DNA of 64,000 nucleotides from JAJXWB01 sp964634325 (GCA_964634325.1 CAZWJF010000006.1:1-64000); one strand, 5' to 3'; positions 43,598 through 52,878 are shown, counted from the first letter of the stretch. Notes: generated by a model from the letters alone, not told the origin. Numbers and translations are program-made.

Positions 43598-43986
43598 GAC
43601 CGCAGCCGATCGAACAATGGCATCGAGTCGCGGAGACCGGCGACCTGCGTCGGCTCGACGCGCTGCTCGCCGACGATGTGGCCTTCCAGTCGCCTGTCGT
43701 CCACACGCCGCAAGCCGGCAAGCCGATCACCATGAAATATCTGGCTTCTGCGATGAAGGTGCTGAACGGCGAGAGCTTCAGATACGTCGGCGAATGGTTC
43801 AGCCATTCCTCGGCCGTGCTCGAATTCACGACCGTCGTGAACGGAATCGAGATCAACGGCGTCGATATCATCAGCTGGAACGCGCAGGGCAAGATCACGA
43901 ATTTCAAGGTCATGGTGCGGCCGCTGAAGGCGGTCAACCTGTTGCACCAGATGATGGCCGCGCAACTCGCGGCGCCGGCCGCCTGA
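43594..43986 (+). CDS. NTF2/SnoaL-like protein
   Basis: The 130-residue protein has the NTF2-like cone fold of the SnoaL type, with IEQWHRVAETGDLRRLDALLADDVAFQSPVV as the first helices and NGVDIISWNAQGKITNFKVMVRPLKA as the closing strands. Members are enzymes (isomerases, dehydratases) or binding proteins. The overlap with the LLM oxidoreductase gene suggests a role on the same substrate or a structural partner. No catalytic residue can be assigned by eye. Confidence 0.85.
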   Translation: MRPQPIEQWHRVAETGDLRRLDALLADDVAFQSPVVHTPQAGKPITMKYLASAMKVLNGESFRYVGEWFSHSSAVLEFTTVVNGIEINGVDIISWNAQGKITNFKVMVRPLKAVNLLHQMMAAQLAAPAA

Positions 43987-44001
43987 CGCGCGGCGCATTC
44001 G

Positions 44002-44973
44002 ATGGCGTCCGGTCCTCCGACCATCCCGTTCGAGCTTCAGCCGCGGCAGAAGAATCTCGGCTTCGACCTCGACCGTACGCTCGCCGGCGTGGTCAGCGTG
44101 AAGGCGCTCGTTCCGGAGGGCGCTTTCACGGCCAAGACGCTCGGAACGGAGCGGCTCGGCCATGGCGTCGTCATCCGTCAGACGGGACTGGTGCTGACGG
44201 TCGGCTATCTGATCATCGAGGCCGAAACGGTGTGGCTGCGGACGATCGACGGGCGCGTCGTGCAGGGGCAGGCGCTCGCCTACGATCAGGAGACCGGCTT
44301 CGGTCTGATCCAGGCGATGTCTTCGCTCGATCTGCCGGTGATCCCCTTCGGCGCGTCGCGCGACGTTTCGATCGGCGATGCGTTGACCATCGCCGGATCG
44401 GGCGGACGCGAATTCGCTCTCGCGGCTCATTGCGTGGCTCGGCAGGAGTTCGCCGGCTATTGGGAGTACTGGCTGGAGGACGCGTTCCTGACAGCGCCGG
44501 CGCATCCGTTCTGGGGCGGCGCGGCCGCGATCGACGAGACAGGACGGCTGATCGGCATCGCGTCCCTGCAAGTCGACCAAGGCAGGGAGAAAGACGCGAC
44601 CAGTCTGAATATGGTCATTCCAATCGATCTGGCGCCGCCGGTGCTCGACGATCTCGTCAAGTACGGACGCCCCAACCGACCGGCGCGGCCATGGCTTGGC
44701 GTCTACGCCTCCGACGTCGGCGAACGGATCGTGGTGGTCGGCGTCGCAGACGGCGGTCCTGCCGAGAAGGCAGGCGTGGAAACGGGCGACATCATTCTGG
44801 CGGTTCGCGACGAGCGCCCGTCATCGCTCGGCGACCTGTGGCGACGCATCTGGGCGACGGGGGCCGCCGGCGTCGACGTCGATCTTCTGATCGAGCGCGA
44901 GGGACGCATCATTTCCGTGCGCGTCCAATCGGCGGACCGCCTGTCGTTCACGCGCGCCAGCGTGTTGCACTGA
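44002..44973 (+). CDS. HtrA-like protein with degenerate protease triad plus PDZ domain
   Basis: The 323-residue protein aligns with DegP/HtrA trypsin-like proteases over about 25-215 and has a PDZ domain at about 225-310 (RPWLGVYASDV, GGPAEKAGVETGDIILAV). All three catalytic positions look replaced: the His of TNNHV reads VGY69L, the Asp of DLAV reads G99FGL, and the Ser of GNSGG reads PFW171GG. There is no signal peptide, so it may be cytoplasmic. It lies 15 bases after the NTF2-like gene. It probably acts as a non-proteolytic binding protein. Confidence 0.82.
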   Translation: MASGPPTIPFELQPRQKNLGFDLDRTLAGVVSVKALVPEGAFTAKTLGTERLGHGVVIRQTGLVLTVGYLIIEAETVWLRTIDGRVVQGQALAYDQETGFGLIQAMSSLDLPVIPFGASRDVSIGDALTIAGSGGREFALAAHCVARQEFAGYWEYWLEDAFLTAPAHPFWGGAAAIDETGRLIGIASLQVDQGREKDATSLNMVIPIDLAPPVLDDLVKYGRPNRPARPWLGVYASDVGERIVVVGVADGGPAEKAGVETGDIILAVRDERPSSLGDLWRRIWATGAAGVDVDLLIEREGRIISVRVQSADRLSFTRASVLH

Positions 44974-44976
44974 CGA

Positions 44977-46350
44977 TCAGACGACAGGCTTGCCGCGTCG
45001 CGCGAGGCGCGCCGTTACGTAGAAGCAGGCGGCGACCGCCGAGCCGCCGAACAGCGCCGCGCCGGCGATCACGCCGACATAGCCGCCTTCCGCGCCCCAG
45101 CGATGGGCGCCGTAGGTGACGAAGGGGATGGTGCCGAGCGTCGCGCGCCCCCAGTTGAACACAGTCGCGAGAATTGGATAGCCGAGATTGTTGAATGCGG
45201 TGTTGGCGACGAACAAGCCGGCCAGAAAGAGCCACGCCGCCGAGCCGAACGCGCAGAAGAACAGCACGAGTTCGCGCGTCTCGCCGGTCGCGCCGAACAG
45301 CGCGGCGATCGCCGGCCCCGTCAACCACAAGAGCGCCCAGACGACGAGCACGTAGGCGCCCGATATGGCGAAACAGTCGAACATCGCGCGACGGATACGA
45401 TCGAACAGCCCCGCGCCGTAATTCTGGCCGATGATAGGGCCGATCGAACCGGTCAGCGCGAACAGAACGCCGAAAGCGACCGGCGCGATGCGGTCGATGA
45501 TGGCGAAGGCCGCGACCGTCTCTTCGCCGAATCCCGCGAATATCCGCATAGCGTAAGTGTTGCCGACGGGCGTCGCCAGATTGGTGAGAATCGTCGGACC
45601 TGCGATGGCGAGCATGGGCGCGATGTCGACCATCACCCATTTGCGCTGCGGGCGCCCGACGATGCCGTGAACGTGCACCGCGCCCCACAGGCCGACCGCG
45701 GTGAAGACGAGGCGTGAAACGACGGTGGAGATCGCTGCGCCGTAAACGCCGAGACCGAGGCCGAAGATCAGCGCCGGATCGAGAATGGCGGTGACGATTG
45801 CGCCGATGAGCGTGACGTACATCGAGCGCCTGGGGTCGCCGACAGCGCGCAGCAGCCCCTGCAATGACATGCCGAGCGCCATCAGCACGTTGGCCGGCAG
45901 GGTGATCAGGAGAAATTCGGACGCGACCTGCCGCGCCTCGCCGCGCGCGCCGAACAGATCGAGGATCTGCGTGCGGAATGCGAGCAGCAGAATCGACACG
46001 GCGACGCCGAGCACAACGACGTGCATGAGGCCCGAGCCCGCCAGGCGCTGCGCGCGCGGTCGCTTTCCGGCGCCGAGCGCGCGCGATACATTGGCCGAAA
46101 TCGCAATCGACATCGCGATATTGACCGACATGGCGAAGAACAGAACCTGCGTCGCAAACCCGACGGCGGCAGTGAGCGCCGCGTCGCCGAGCCGCGACAC
46201 GTAGAGCAGCGAGAGGAAGTCGACCACGAAAACAGCGACGAGGCCGACCGAACCCGACGCCGTCATCGCCAACACATGGCGCAGCGTAGAGCCTTCCGTG
46301 AAAACGGGGCGCGGCGGCCGTCGCGGCGGCGCGCTGGAAGCTTCGGTCAT
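44977..46350 (-). CDS. MATE-family efflux transporter
   Basis: The 457-residue membrane protein has about twelve hydrophobic helices in two similar halves, as in NorM/MATE exporters. It starts with LRHVLAMTASGSVGLVAVFVVDFLSLLYVSRLGDAALTAAVGFATQ (diagnostic: VDFLSLLYVSRLGD) and contains MSLQGLLRAVGDPRRSMYV. MATE proteins export cationic drugs or metabolites using Na+ or H+. It stands alone on the minus strand, three bases from the convergent HtrA-like gene. The transported compound is unknown. Confidence 0.92.
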   Translation of the reverse strand: MTEASSAPPRRPPRPVFTEGSTLRHVLAMTASGSVGLVAVFVVDFLSLLYVSRLGDAALTAAVGFATQVLFFAMSVNIAMSIAISANVSRALGAGKRPRAQRLAGSGLMHVVVLGVAVSILLLAFRTQILDLFGARGEARQVASEFLLITLPANVLMALGMSLQGLLRAVGDPRRSMYVTLIGAIVTAILDPALIFGLGLGVYGAAISTVVSRLVFTAVGLWGAVHVHGIVGRPQRKWVMVDIAPMLAIAGPTILTNLATPVGNTYAMRIFAGFGEETVAAFAIIDRIAPVAFGVLFALTGSIGPIIGQNYGAGLFDRIRRAMFDCFAISGAYVLVVWALLWLTGPAIAALFGATGETRELVLFFCAFGSAAWLFLAGLFVANTAFNNLGYPILATVFNWGRATLGTIPFVTYGAHRWGAEGGYVGVIAGAALFGGSAVAACFYVTARLARRGKPVV

Positions 46351-46429
46351 GGCGGGATCGTTTGTCCGGGTCGAGCGCGCTTATATGGCGCGCGCGCGCC
46401 GGATTGCAAAGCGCCCGACAGGAAGCCGG

Positions 46430-47635
46430 CTATTCCCCGTAGCGGCCGACGATCGAGATCGAGCACACGTTCTGGTGCGGGAAGCCGCCGAGATTGTGGG
46501 TGAGGCCGAGGCGCGGCGGCTCCTTGCGCTGGCGTGGACCCGCCTTGCCCTGCAATTGCAGATACATTTCGTAGATCATCCGCAGGCCCGACGCGCCGAT
46601 CGGATGGCCAAAGCACTTGAGGCCGCCGTCGATCTGGCAGGGAATCTTGCCGTCGGCGTCGTAGAAGCCGTCCATCACGTCCCTGATCGCCGTTCCCTCC
46701 GGCGAGATGTGCAGATCTTCCATCGTGACGAGTTCCGTCACCGAGAAGCAATCGTGCACTTCGATGAGATCGATCTCCTCGCGCGGATTCTCGACGCCGG
46801 CTTCCTGATAGGCCTTCTTGGAGGCGATGCGCGTGGTGGCGAAGTAGGAGCCGTCCCAGGAATTGTGCTGCGCCTCGACGCCGTTCGACACGGACAATTG
46901 CAGCGCCTTGACGGTGATGATGTCCGTCTTGCCGAGCGCCCTCGCGATTTCGGGCGTCGTCACGATGGCGCAAGCCGATCCGTCCGACACGCCGCAGCAG
47001 TCGAACAGGCCGAGCGGCTCGGCGACGATCGGCGCGTCGAGAACCTGCTCCATGGTGACCTTGTTCTGAAGATGCGCCTTCGGGTTGCGCGAGCCGTTGT
47101 CGTGGCTCTTCACCGAAACGTGTGCGAGTGCGCGCTTGAAGTCCTCCTTCGAAACGCCGTGCTTGGCGCGGTAGGCGGCGGCGAGCTGCGCAAAATTGCC
47201 GGGCGCCGAGGCGTTCGCCCACCACATGGAATTGAGCACGCCGCGGCCCCGCTGCGGCAGGCCGCCATAGCCGGTGTCCTTGAGCTTTTCGACGCCGAGC
47301 GCCAGCGCGATGTCGGCGGCGCCGGAGGCGACGGCATAGACTGCGCCGCGAAACGCGTCCGTGCCGGAGGCGCAGAAATTCTCGACGCGCGTGACGGCGA
47401 TCTGCGGCAGGCGCAGCGCAACCGAGAGAGGCGTGCCAGACTTGCCGACGTGCTGTTCCTCGATCGCCGTCGAGAACCAGGCCGCCTCGATCTGGTTCTT
47501 TTCGATGCCTGCGTCCTTGAGCGCCTCCTCGAACGCCTCGACCATCAGGTCGTCGGCTTCCTTGTCCCAGCGCTCGCCGAACTTCGAGCAGCCCATGCCG
47601 AGAATGGCGACCTTGTCCTTGATTCCCCTGGCCAT
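46430..47635 (-). CDS. Thiolase-family protein (SCP2/lipid-transfer type)
   Basis: The 401-residue protein is a thiolase-superfamily member. The nucleophile is Cys88 in ENFCASGTDAF, with His294 in IEVHDCFSVTE and His344 in KCFGHPIGASG. Together with the C-terminal NLGGFPHQNVCSISIVGR this is the SCP2-type thiolase pattern, which includes steroid side-chain thiolases and the aldolase Ltp2. It starts one base after the stop of the HMGS-like/OB-fold gene, so the two proteins are probably made together and may form a complex. It would cleave or join acyl-CoA chains. Confidence 0.9.
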   Translation of the reverse strand: MARGIKDKVAILGMGCSKFGERWDKEADDLMVEAFEEALKDAGIEKNQIEAAWFSTAIEEQHVGKSGTPLSVALRLPQIAVTRVENFCASGTDAFRGAVYAVASGAADIALALGVEKLKDTGYGGLPQRGRGVLNSMWWANASAPGNFAQLAAAYRAKHGVSKEDFKRALAHVSVKSHDNGSRNPKAHLQNKVTMEQVLDAPIVAEPLGLFDCCGVSDGSACAIVTTPEIARALGKTDIITVKALQLSVSNGVEAQHNSWDGSYFATTRIASKKAYQEAGVENPREEIDLIEVHDCFSVTELVTMEDLHISPEGTAIRDVMDGFYDADGKIPCQIDGGLKCFGHPIGASGLRMIYEMYLQLQGKAGPRQRKEPPRLGLTHNLGGFPHQNVCSISIVGRYGE

Positions 47636-47636
47636 G

Positions 47637-49097
47637 TCAGCCTCCCTGCCTGGCGTCGTCCCCGGCGGGCGTCGCTTTCCAGAAATAGCGCGTGAAGCCG
47701 CGCTGCGCGTCGTGGTCCTTGATGCGGAACACCATGTCCATCTTCTTGCCGACGTCGATCTCCTCGGGCGCGACGTCGGTGAAGTCGATCATGACGCGTC
47801 CGCCGACGTCGAATTGAACCATGCCGTAGCAGGCCGGCGGATCGGCCGTATACGTCAGGTTGTCGGCGGTGTAGCTCATGATGCGGCCTTCGAGATCGGC
47901 GAAGGGCTGCGGCTCCTGGCTATGGAAGGCGTTGCAGTTCGGATTGACGCAGATGTTGGTCTTGGGGAACTGCAAGGTGCCGCACACGTTGCATTTGCCG
48001 CCGACGAAGCCGGTGACCGTTTCGCGGTTGCGATAGAGCGACGACAGCGCTGTCGCCTTGTCGACTTCGGAGCGCATGCCGCGCTCGATCTCGATCGTGT
48101 CGTTGAAGGCGAGAAATTTCTGGTAGTTCGTCTCCTCGCGACGGCGTGCGAGCCAGCCCGACACGCCGCGCGCCGGCCTTACGGAGCCAATGCGGTCAGT
48201 CGCGCGGAACAGCATTGCGTCGCAGCCCTGTCCGAACGCGACGACGAGAATGAGTTCGCCGGGTTTCGCGCTCTCCAGAGCATGGGCGAACATCACCAGC
48301 GCATGCGCTGCGCCCGTATCGCCACAAACGGCGGCCAGGTTGTCGCGCACGGCGGCCTCGGAAAGGCCAGCCTTCTTCGCGACCGAGGCCGAGACTTTGG
48401 CGAGCGTGCAGGGCATGCAGAAATGCGCGACGTCGGCGGGCGCGACGCCGGCTTTCGCGAACAGATCCTTCAGCGTCGCGGGCACGATCTTGTTGTAGCC
48501 CTCGTCGCGAATCCAGCGTTCTTCCCACGTGTAGTCGAACGCGACGCCGTCGCCGCGGTAATGGTCGACGAAGTCGACAGTGCGGTTGGCGTGGGCGACG
48601 AGTTCGGCGACCACGTCGCCTTCGCCGACGAGTAGAGCGGCGGCGCCGTCGCCCGAGGAGAACTCAAGCGGGCTCGCCGCCTTGGTGCGGCGCTTCTCCG
48701 CCGCGGTCACGAGGATCGGCCCCTTGCTCGCGCCGAGCGCGTCGGCGAGCGCCGAGAGCCCGGCGCGCTGTGTCGCGGAATGATCGTGACCCGCGACGCT
48801 TTCAGGCAGGTTCAGCGCGCCGGCGACGATGCCGGCGTTGAGGCGATCGGCGAAGGGCAGGGAGGTCGAGGCCAGATGCAGCGCGGCGACGCCGTCGCGC
48901 GCAAAATCCCCGAGGCAATCGCGCGCCGCGGCGACCGCCATGGTCACAGAATCCTCGTCCCAGTTGGCCATGGCGCGCTCGCCCTTGCCCTGCGACCTGA
49001 GCGCGCTGTTGAACCAGGAATTCGCCGCCGCCATCGCCTTGCGTTGCAGGCGGCGCATGGGAACGTAGGCGCCGAAGCGAAGAATGCCGTTGACCAT
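47637..49097 (-). CDS. HMG-CoA-synthase-like domain fused to a zinc-ribbon OB-fold (DUF35) domain
   Basis: The 486-residue protein has a condensing-enzyme (HMG-CoA synthase-like) region at about 1-320 and a DUF35/ChsH2-type region at about 345-480. The zinc ribbon cysteines are C369, C372, C383 and C388. No Cys exists between residues 61 and 227, where HMG-CoA synthase has its nucleophile; the matching place reads HSATQRAG. It is therefore probably non-catalytic in the HMGS sense. In archaea a thiolase, an HMG-CoA synthase and a separate DUF35 protein form one complex; here the last two are fused and the thiolase gene follows at once. Confidence 0.85.
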   Translation of the reverse strand: MVNGILRFGAYVPMRRLQRKAMAAANSWFNSALRSQGKGERAMANWDEDSVTMAVAAARDCLGDFARDGVAALHLASTSLPFADRLNAGIVAGALNLPESVAGHDHSATQRAGLSALADALGASKGPILVTAAEKRRTKAASPLEFSSGDGAAALLVGEGDVVAELVAHANRTVDFVDHYRGDGVAFDYTWEERWIRDEGYNKIVPATLKDLFAKAGVAPADVAHFCMPCTLAKVSASVAKKAGLSEAAVRDNLAAVCGDTGAAHALVMFAHALESAKPGELILVVAFGQGCDAMLFRATDRIGSVRPARGVSGWLARRREETNYQKFLAFNDTIEIERGMRSEVDKATALSSLYRNRETVTGFVGGKCNVCGTLQFPKTNICVNPNCNAFHSQEPQPFADLEGRIMSYTADNLTYTADPPACYGMVQFDVGGRVMIDFTDVAPEEIDVGKKMDMVFRIKDHDAQRGFTRYFWKATPAGDDARQGG

Positions 49098-49107
49098 GGC
49101 GCGCGTC

Positions 49108-50028
49108 CTACACCGGGTCCCAGGAGAATATGTCGGCCGATCGGTCGAGCTTGTAGAAGCTGCCCTTCATCGCCGGCATGCCATGCTCGGCGATGGTCTG
49201 CGGCGTCCAGCCGCCGTCGCGATGCACCGAGCGGATCGGCCGCGACTGGCTCATGAGATAAATCTCGTTCATGCGCACGGCGAAAATCTGGCCGGTCACG
49301 TCCTTGGCCAGATCCGAGGCGAGATAGGCGCACAGCGGCGCGATCTTCTCCGGACCCATGGCCTGTATCTTGGCGACGCGCGCCTTTTCGGCTTCGGTCT
49401 CCGTCGGGATCGTGCCGATCAGGCGGCTCCAGGCGAAGGGCGAAACGCAATTGGAGCGCACATTGAAGCGCTGCATGTCCAGCGCGATCGACTTCGACAG
49501 CCCGACAATGCCGAGCTTGGCGGCGGCGTAGTTGGACTGGCCGAAATTGCCGATCAGACCGGATGTCGAGGTAAAGTGGACGAAGGAGCCCGATTCCTGC
49601 TCCTTGAAGTGGTTCGCCGCAGCGCGCGACACGTAGAATGCGCCGAGCAGATGCACTTTGATCACCATCTCGAAGTCGACGATGCTCATGCGATGGAAGA
49701 TGCGGTCGCGCAGGATGCCAGCGTTGTTCACCACGCAATCGATGCGGCCGAACGCGTCGACAGCCGTCTTGACGATGTTGGCCGCGGGGCCCGGTTCGGC
49801 GACCGAATCCATATTGGCGACGGCCTGGCCGCCAGACTTGCGGATGAGTTCAACGACCTCCTCGGCGGGATGGGCGTCGGCGCCCTCGCCGTCGGCCGCG
49901 CCGCCCAAGTCGTTGACGACGACTTTCGCGCCCTGCGCAGCGCAGAGCAGGGCGATCTCCCGGCCGATGCCGCGTCCGGCTCCCGTGACGACGACGACTT
50001 TGCCGGTGAGGCACTGGCCTTCTGACAT
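49108..50028 (-). CDS. SDR-family 3-hydroxyacyl-CoA dehydrogenase-like protein
   Basis: The 306-residue protein has TGAGRGIG near residue 15, NNAG near 95 and YAAAK (SNYAAAKLGIVGLS), so all SDR catalytic motifs are intact. The insert VNDLGGAADGEG followed by EEVVELIRKSGGQAVANMDSV resembles the dehydrogenase domain of peroxisomal multifunctional enzyme type 2, which oxidises (3R)-hydroxyacyl-CoA. GAGGGAG lies upstream of the ATG. It is ten bases upstream of the HMGS-like gene and so leads the SDR/HMGS-OB/thiolase operon, which suits the last two steps of a beta-oxidation-type sequence. Confidence 0.88.
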   Translation of the reverse strand: MSEGQCLTGKVVVVTGAGRGIGREIALLCAAQGAKVVVNDLGGAADGEGADAHPAEEVVELIRKSGGQAVANMDSVAEPGPAANIVKTAVDAFGRIDCVVNNAGILRDRIFHRMSIVDFEMVIKVHLLGAFYVSRAAANHFKEQESGSFVHFTSTSGLIGNFGQSNYAAAKLGIVGLSKSIALDMQRFNVRSNCVSPFAWSRLIGTIPTETEAEKARVAKIQAMGPEKIAPLCAYLASDLAKDVTGQIFAVRMNEIYLMSQSRPIRSVHRDGGWTPQTIAEHGMPAMKGSFYKLDRSADIFSWDPV

Positions 50029-50313
50029 GCTGTCTCCCTCGCGTTTGTCGGGCGGGACTGTGCACGCGCCCTCCGAAAGCGTCAATCGGCCGTGCCATGC
50101 GCCATTTTGCTTGGTGAAACGCGTGCTTCGCAGAGCAAGTCACGCGCCCGGGCGGCTCCGTCGCCGTCGTTCATGTCCCGTACAGGTTGCCGCGACTAGG
50201 TTTCGCCAGCTTCGAGTGGCGGGCTTGTCCATTCGGAGTTGACTTTCGGTTGCATTCGAAGAGCCTCGGAGGGTCCGGGGCCAGAAGGCCGCCGGAACCT
50301 TTGGGAGATTTTC

Positions 50314-50727
50314 ATGCGCACTGCCATTCGTGCACTTCTCGTCGCCGCCGCGCTCGGCCTGGCGCCGGGCCTCGCGTTCGCTCAGGCGACCCAGCCCGCG
50401 ACTTCCACCCCGCCCAAGGCGCCTCCGCCGGCCGCCGCGCCCGCGGCGAAGCCGGCGCCCGCTCCAGCGGCTGCGCCTGCCGCCAAACCGGCCGCCGCCC
50501 CGGCCGCCAAACCGGCCGCCGCGCCCGCCGCGAAGGTGGATCTGCTCGACATCAACAGCGCAAGCGCCGAACAGCTCGATGCGTTGAAGGGCATCGGCAA
50601 GGCGCGCGCGGAAGCGATCATCAAGGGCCGCCCGTACAAGGGCAAGGACGATCTCGTCCAGAAGAAGATCATTCCGCAGAACGTCTACGACGAGATCAAG
50701 GACAAGATCATCGCCAAGCAGAAGTGA
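50314..50727 (+). CDS. Secreted helix-hairpin-helix protein (ComEA-like)
   Basis: The 137-residue protein has a signal peptide ending ALA/FAQA near residue 23, a long Ala/Pro/Lys-rich linker with repeated AAPAAKPA units (about 25-75), and a C-terminal helix-hairpin-helix domain (LLDINSASAEQLDALKGIGKARAEAIIKGRP) as in the DNA-uptake protein ComEA. ComEA binds DNA in the periplasm during competence, but many small HhH proteins have unknown roles. The ATG at 50314 has GGGAG seven bases upstream. A strong terminator follows. The 285-base gap before it holds no other recognisable feature. Confidence 0.83.
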   Translation: MRTAIRALLVAAALGLAPGLAFAQATQPATSTPPKAPPPAAAPAAKPAPAPAAAPAAKPAAAPAAKPAAAPAAKVDLLDINSASAEQLDALKGIGKARAEAIIKGRPYKGKDDLVQKKIIPQNVYDEIKDKIIAKQK

Positions 50728-50746
50728 GCGGCTGATCCGAACAGGA

Positions 50747-50778
50747 AGAGCCCCCGTCGAGAGACGGGGGCTCTTTCG
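50747..50778 (+). terminator. Rho-independent terminator
   Basis: AGAGCCCCCGTC and GACGGGGGCTCT pair over twelve perfect bases with a GAGA loop, followed by TTCG and then CATTT. It sits 20 bases after the HhH gene stop and just before the stop of the convergent thioesterase gene, so it may work in both directions. Confidence 0.85.
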
Positions 50779-50781
50779 CAT

Positions 50782-51219
50782 TTACAGCGTCCGGTAGTCC
50801 TCGGTCCGCGCCATGGACCCGATGAGGTCGAGCAAAGGTTGCGGCGGCGTGCAGGACTTGCGCGTCGTCGTGTCGAGCCAGACCAGCATGGATCGGATTT
50901 CGTAAACGAAGTCGCCGGCCGCCGTCAGGATGCGGTTGACGATCAGGAAGCGCGATCCGCGCGCATTGGCGCCAGCGCAGAGAATCTGGACGCGAAACCT
51001 GTCGCCGAGAAACAGTTCGCGTGCGTAGGTCGTCTGATCGCTGACGACGACGAACGCAACGCCGAGACGCGCGAATTCCTCCGGCGGAAAGCCATGCGCC
51101 GCAAAGAAACGCAGCCGGCAGTCGACCGATTTTTCCATATAGGCGACGTTCTTCATATGCCGGTTGGCGTCGAGATCGAACCAGCCGACGTCGGAAGCGA
51201 ATTCGAAGGGCGCGTTCAT
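50782..51219 (-). CDS. Acyl-CoA thioesterase (4HBT hotdog family)
   Basis: The 145-residue protein has the 4-hydroxybenzoyl-CoA thioesterase-like hotdog fold, with WFDLDANRHMKNVAYMEKSVD as the active-site segment (Asp and His-Met) and VSDQTTYARELFLGDRF next. It would release CoA from an acyl-CoA. The ATG overlaps the end of the acyl-CoA synthetase gene in an ATGA junction, so ligase and thioesterase are made together, perhaps to balance the acyl-CoA pool. The substrate is unknown. Confidence 0.88.
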   Translation of the reverse strand: MNAPFEFASDVGWFDLDANRHMKNVAYMEKSVDCRLRFFAAHGFPPEEFARLGVAFVVVSDQTTYARELFLGDRFRVQILCAGANARGSRFLIVNRILTAAGDFVYEIRSMLVWLDTTTRKSCTPPQPLLDLIGSMARTEDYRTL

Positions 51220-52772
51220 GCCTGCGCCCGCTTCGCCTCGAACTCGTCGCGCAACTCGCGTTTCAGGATCTTGCCAATCGCCGAGCGCGGCAAACTCTCG
51301 ACGATTTCGATCCTGGAAATGCGCTGCGTCTTGCCGAGCTTCGCATTGGCGAACTCGCGCAATTCGTCCGAGGTAGCGCTCATGCCGGGCCGCAGCACGG
51401 CGAAAGCGAGCGGCGTCTCGCCCCATTCGACAGACTTGATTCCGACGATCGCGCATTCCTGCACGGCCGGGTGTTTCGAAAGGATCGCCTCGAGGTCGCT
51501 GGGATAGATGTTGAAGCCGCCGGAAATGATCATGTCCTTGCGGCGGTCCATCAGCTTCAAGAACCCGTCTTCATCGAACCGGCCGACGTCGCCGGTGCGA
51601 ATGAAGACTCGACCGTCCGGCGCGATCCATTGCGCTTCGCGCGTCTTGCCGGGCTGGTTGTGATAGCCGTTCATGATCGCGCCGGAGAAGCCGACGATCT
51701 CGCCGATCTCGCCGGGGCCGACCTCGACGCCGTTCTCGTCGATCAGGCGGATGTCGTGCCCTTCCGCCGGACGGCCGACCGTATCGACCTTGTGCGGAAA
51801 TTCATGCGCGACCAGCACGCACGAGCCGCCGCCTTCGGTCATGCCGTAATATTCGACGAGCCCGCCCGGCCAACGCTTCAAGACGTCGGACTTGAGCGCG
51901 CCGGAGAAGGGCGCAGATGTGCAGAACTTCATACGGAAATTCGACAGATCGAACGAGTCGAAGTCCGGCTGCGTCATGATGCGATGATATTGCACCGGCA
52001 CCAGCATGGCGTGCGTCGCACGCAGCGACGACGCGAGCTCCAGGAACTTGCGCGCGTCGAATTTCTTCATCAACGCGACTGTGCCGCCGCCGGCGAGCGT
52101 CGGGAAGAAGCTGACAAGAGTCGTGTTGGAATAGAGCGGCGTCGACAGCAATGTGAGCGCGGTTCGATCGTACTGGAAAGCGTTGGCGCGCTGTACATGC
52201 GCCCAGCGCATACGGTGCGACTGCACGATTCCCTTGGGAATGCCGGTGGTGCCGGACGAGTAGATGATGTTGAAGGGATCGCCGGGTTCGATCTTCGCCG
52301 GGGTCACGGCGGCGCCTTCCGGCGCGAGCCATTTCCCGAACGGTTTTCCGCAATCCGAGCCGTCGAGCGAGATGCGCACCGTATTCGCGTCGCCTGCGCC
52401 TTTGAGGCTCTCGGCGGTCGTGGCGTCGAGGAACAGCAAGCGTGCGCCGCAATCCGCGACCATGCCCGCGAGTTGCTCTGGCGTCGATGAGGGCGCGAGC
52501 GGCGACATGACGACGCCGATCGACAGGGCGCCGAGAAACAACGTCGCGTATTCGATCGAGGTCGAGGCGCAGCAGGCGATGGCCTCGCGCTGTTTGACGC
52601 CGTCGCGCTGCAGGGCCGCTGCGACGCGGTCCATCAACTTGACCGTTTCGCCGTAAGACTGCCTGACGCCGTCGAGTATGAACGCTGGACGATCCGGCAG
52701 GTCGCGCGCCGTCAGACGCACCAGGTCGGACACAAGACCGAATTCCCGATCGAGCGCTTCGACATTGTTCAT
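51216..52772 (-). CDS. Class I adenylate-forming acyl-CoA synthetase
   Basis: The 518-residue protein activates a carboxylic acid with ATP and CoA. Motifs include the P-loop YSSGTTGIPKG, the A5 region YYGMTEGGG, RTGDVGRFDEDGFLKLMDRRKDMIISGGFNIYP (diagnostic: GDVGRFDEDG and RKDMIISGG) and a near-C-terminal Lys in IGKILKREL. I chose the ATG at 52772, which has GGAGG upstream. It is coupled to the thioesterase gene. A role in feeding the nearby beta-oxidation-like genes is inferred from context. Confidence 0.92.
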   Translation of the reverse strand: MNNVEALDREFGLVSDLVRLTARDLPDRPAFILDGVRQSYGETVKLMDRVAAALQRDGVKQREAIACCASTSIEYATLFLGALSIGVVMSPLAPSSTPEQLAGMVADCGARLLFLDATTAESLKGAGDANTVRISLDGSDCGKPFGKWLAPEGAAVTPAKIEPGDPFNIIYSSGTTGIPKGIVQSHRMRWAHVQRANAFQYDRTALTLLSTPLYSNTTLVSFFPTLAGGGTVALMKKFDARKFLELASSLRATHAMLVPVQYHRIMTQPDFDSFDLSNFRMKFCTSAPFSGALKSDVLKRWPGGLVEYYGMTEGGGSCVLVAHEFPHKVDTVGRPAEGHDIRLIDENGVEVGPGEIGEIVGFSGAIMNGYHNQPGKTREAQWIAPDGRVFIRTGDVGRFDEDGFLKLMDRRKDMIISGGFNIYPSDLEAILSKHPAVQECAIVGIKSVEWGETPLAFAVLRPGMSATSDELREFANAKLGKTQRISRIEIVESLPRSAIGKILKRELRDEFEAKRAQA

Positions 52773-52878
52773 TCGACCGTTTCCTCCGATAACCGCAGTT
52801 GCGCGTGATTTGGCCGGGACGTTAGATGAGCGGCGAAAAGCCGGCAAGCGCAGGCGCCGCACAAGAGGGATGCAGGAA

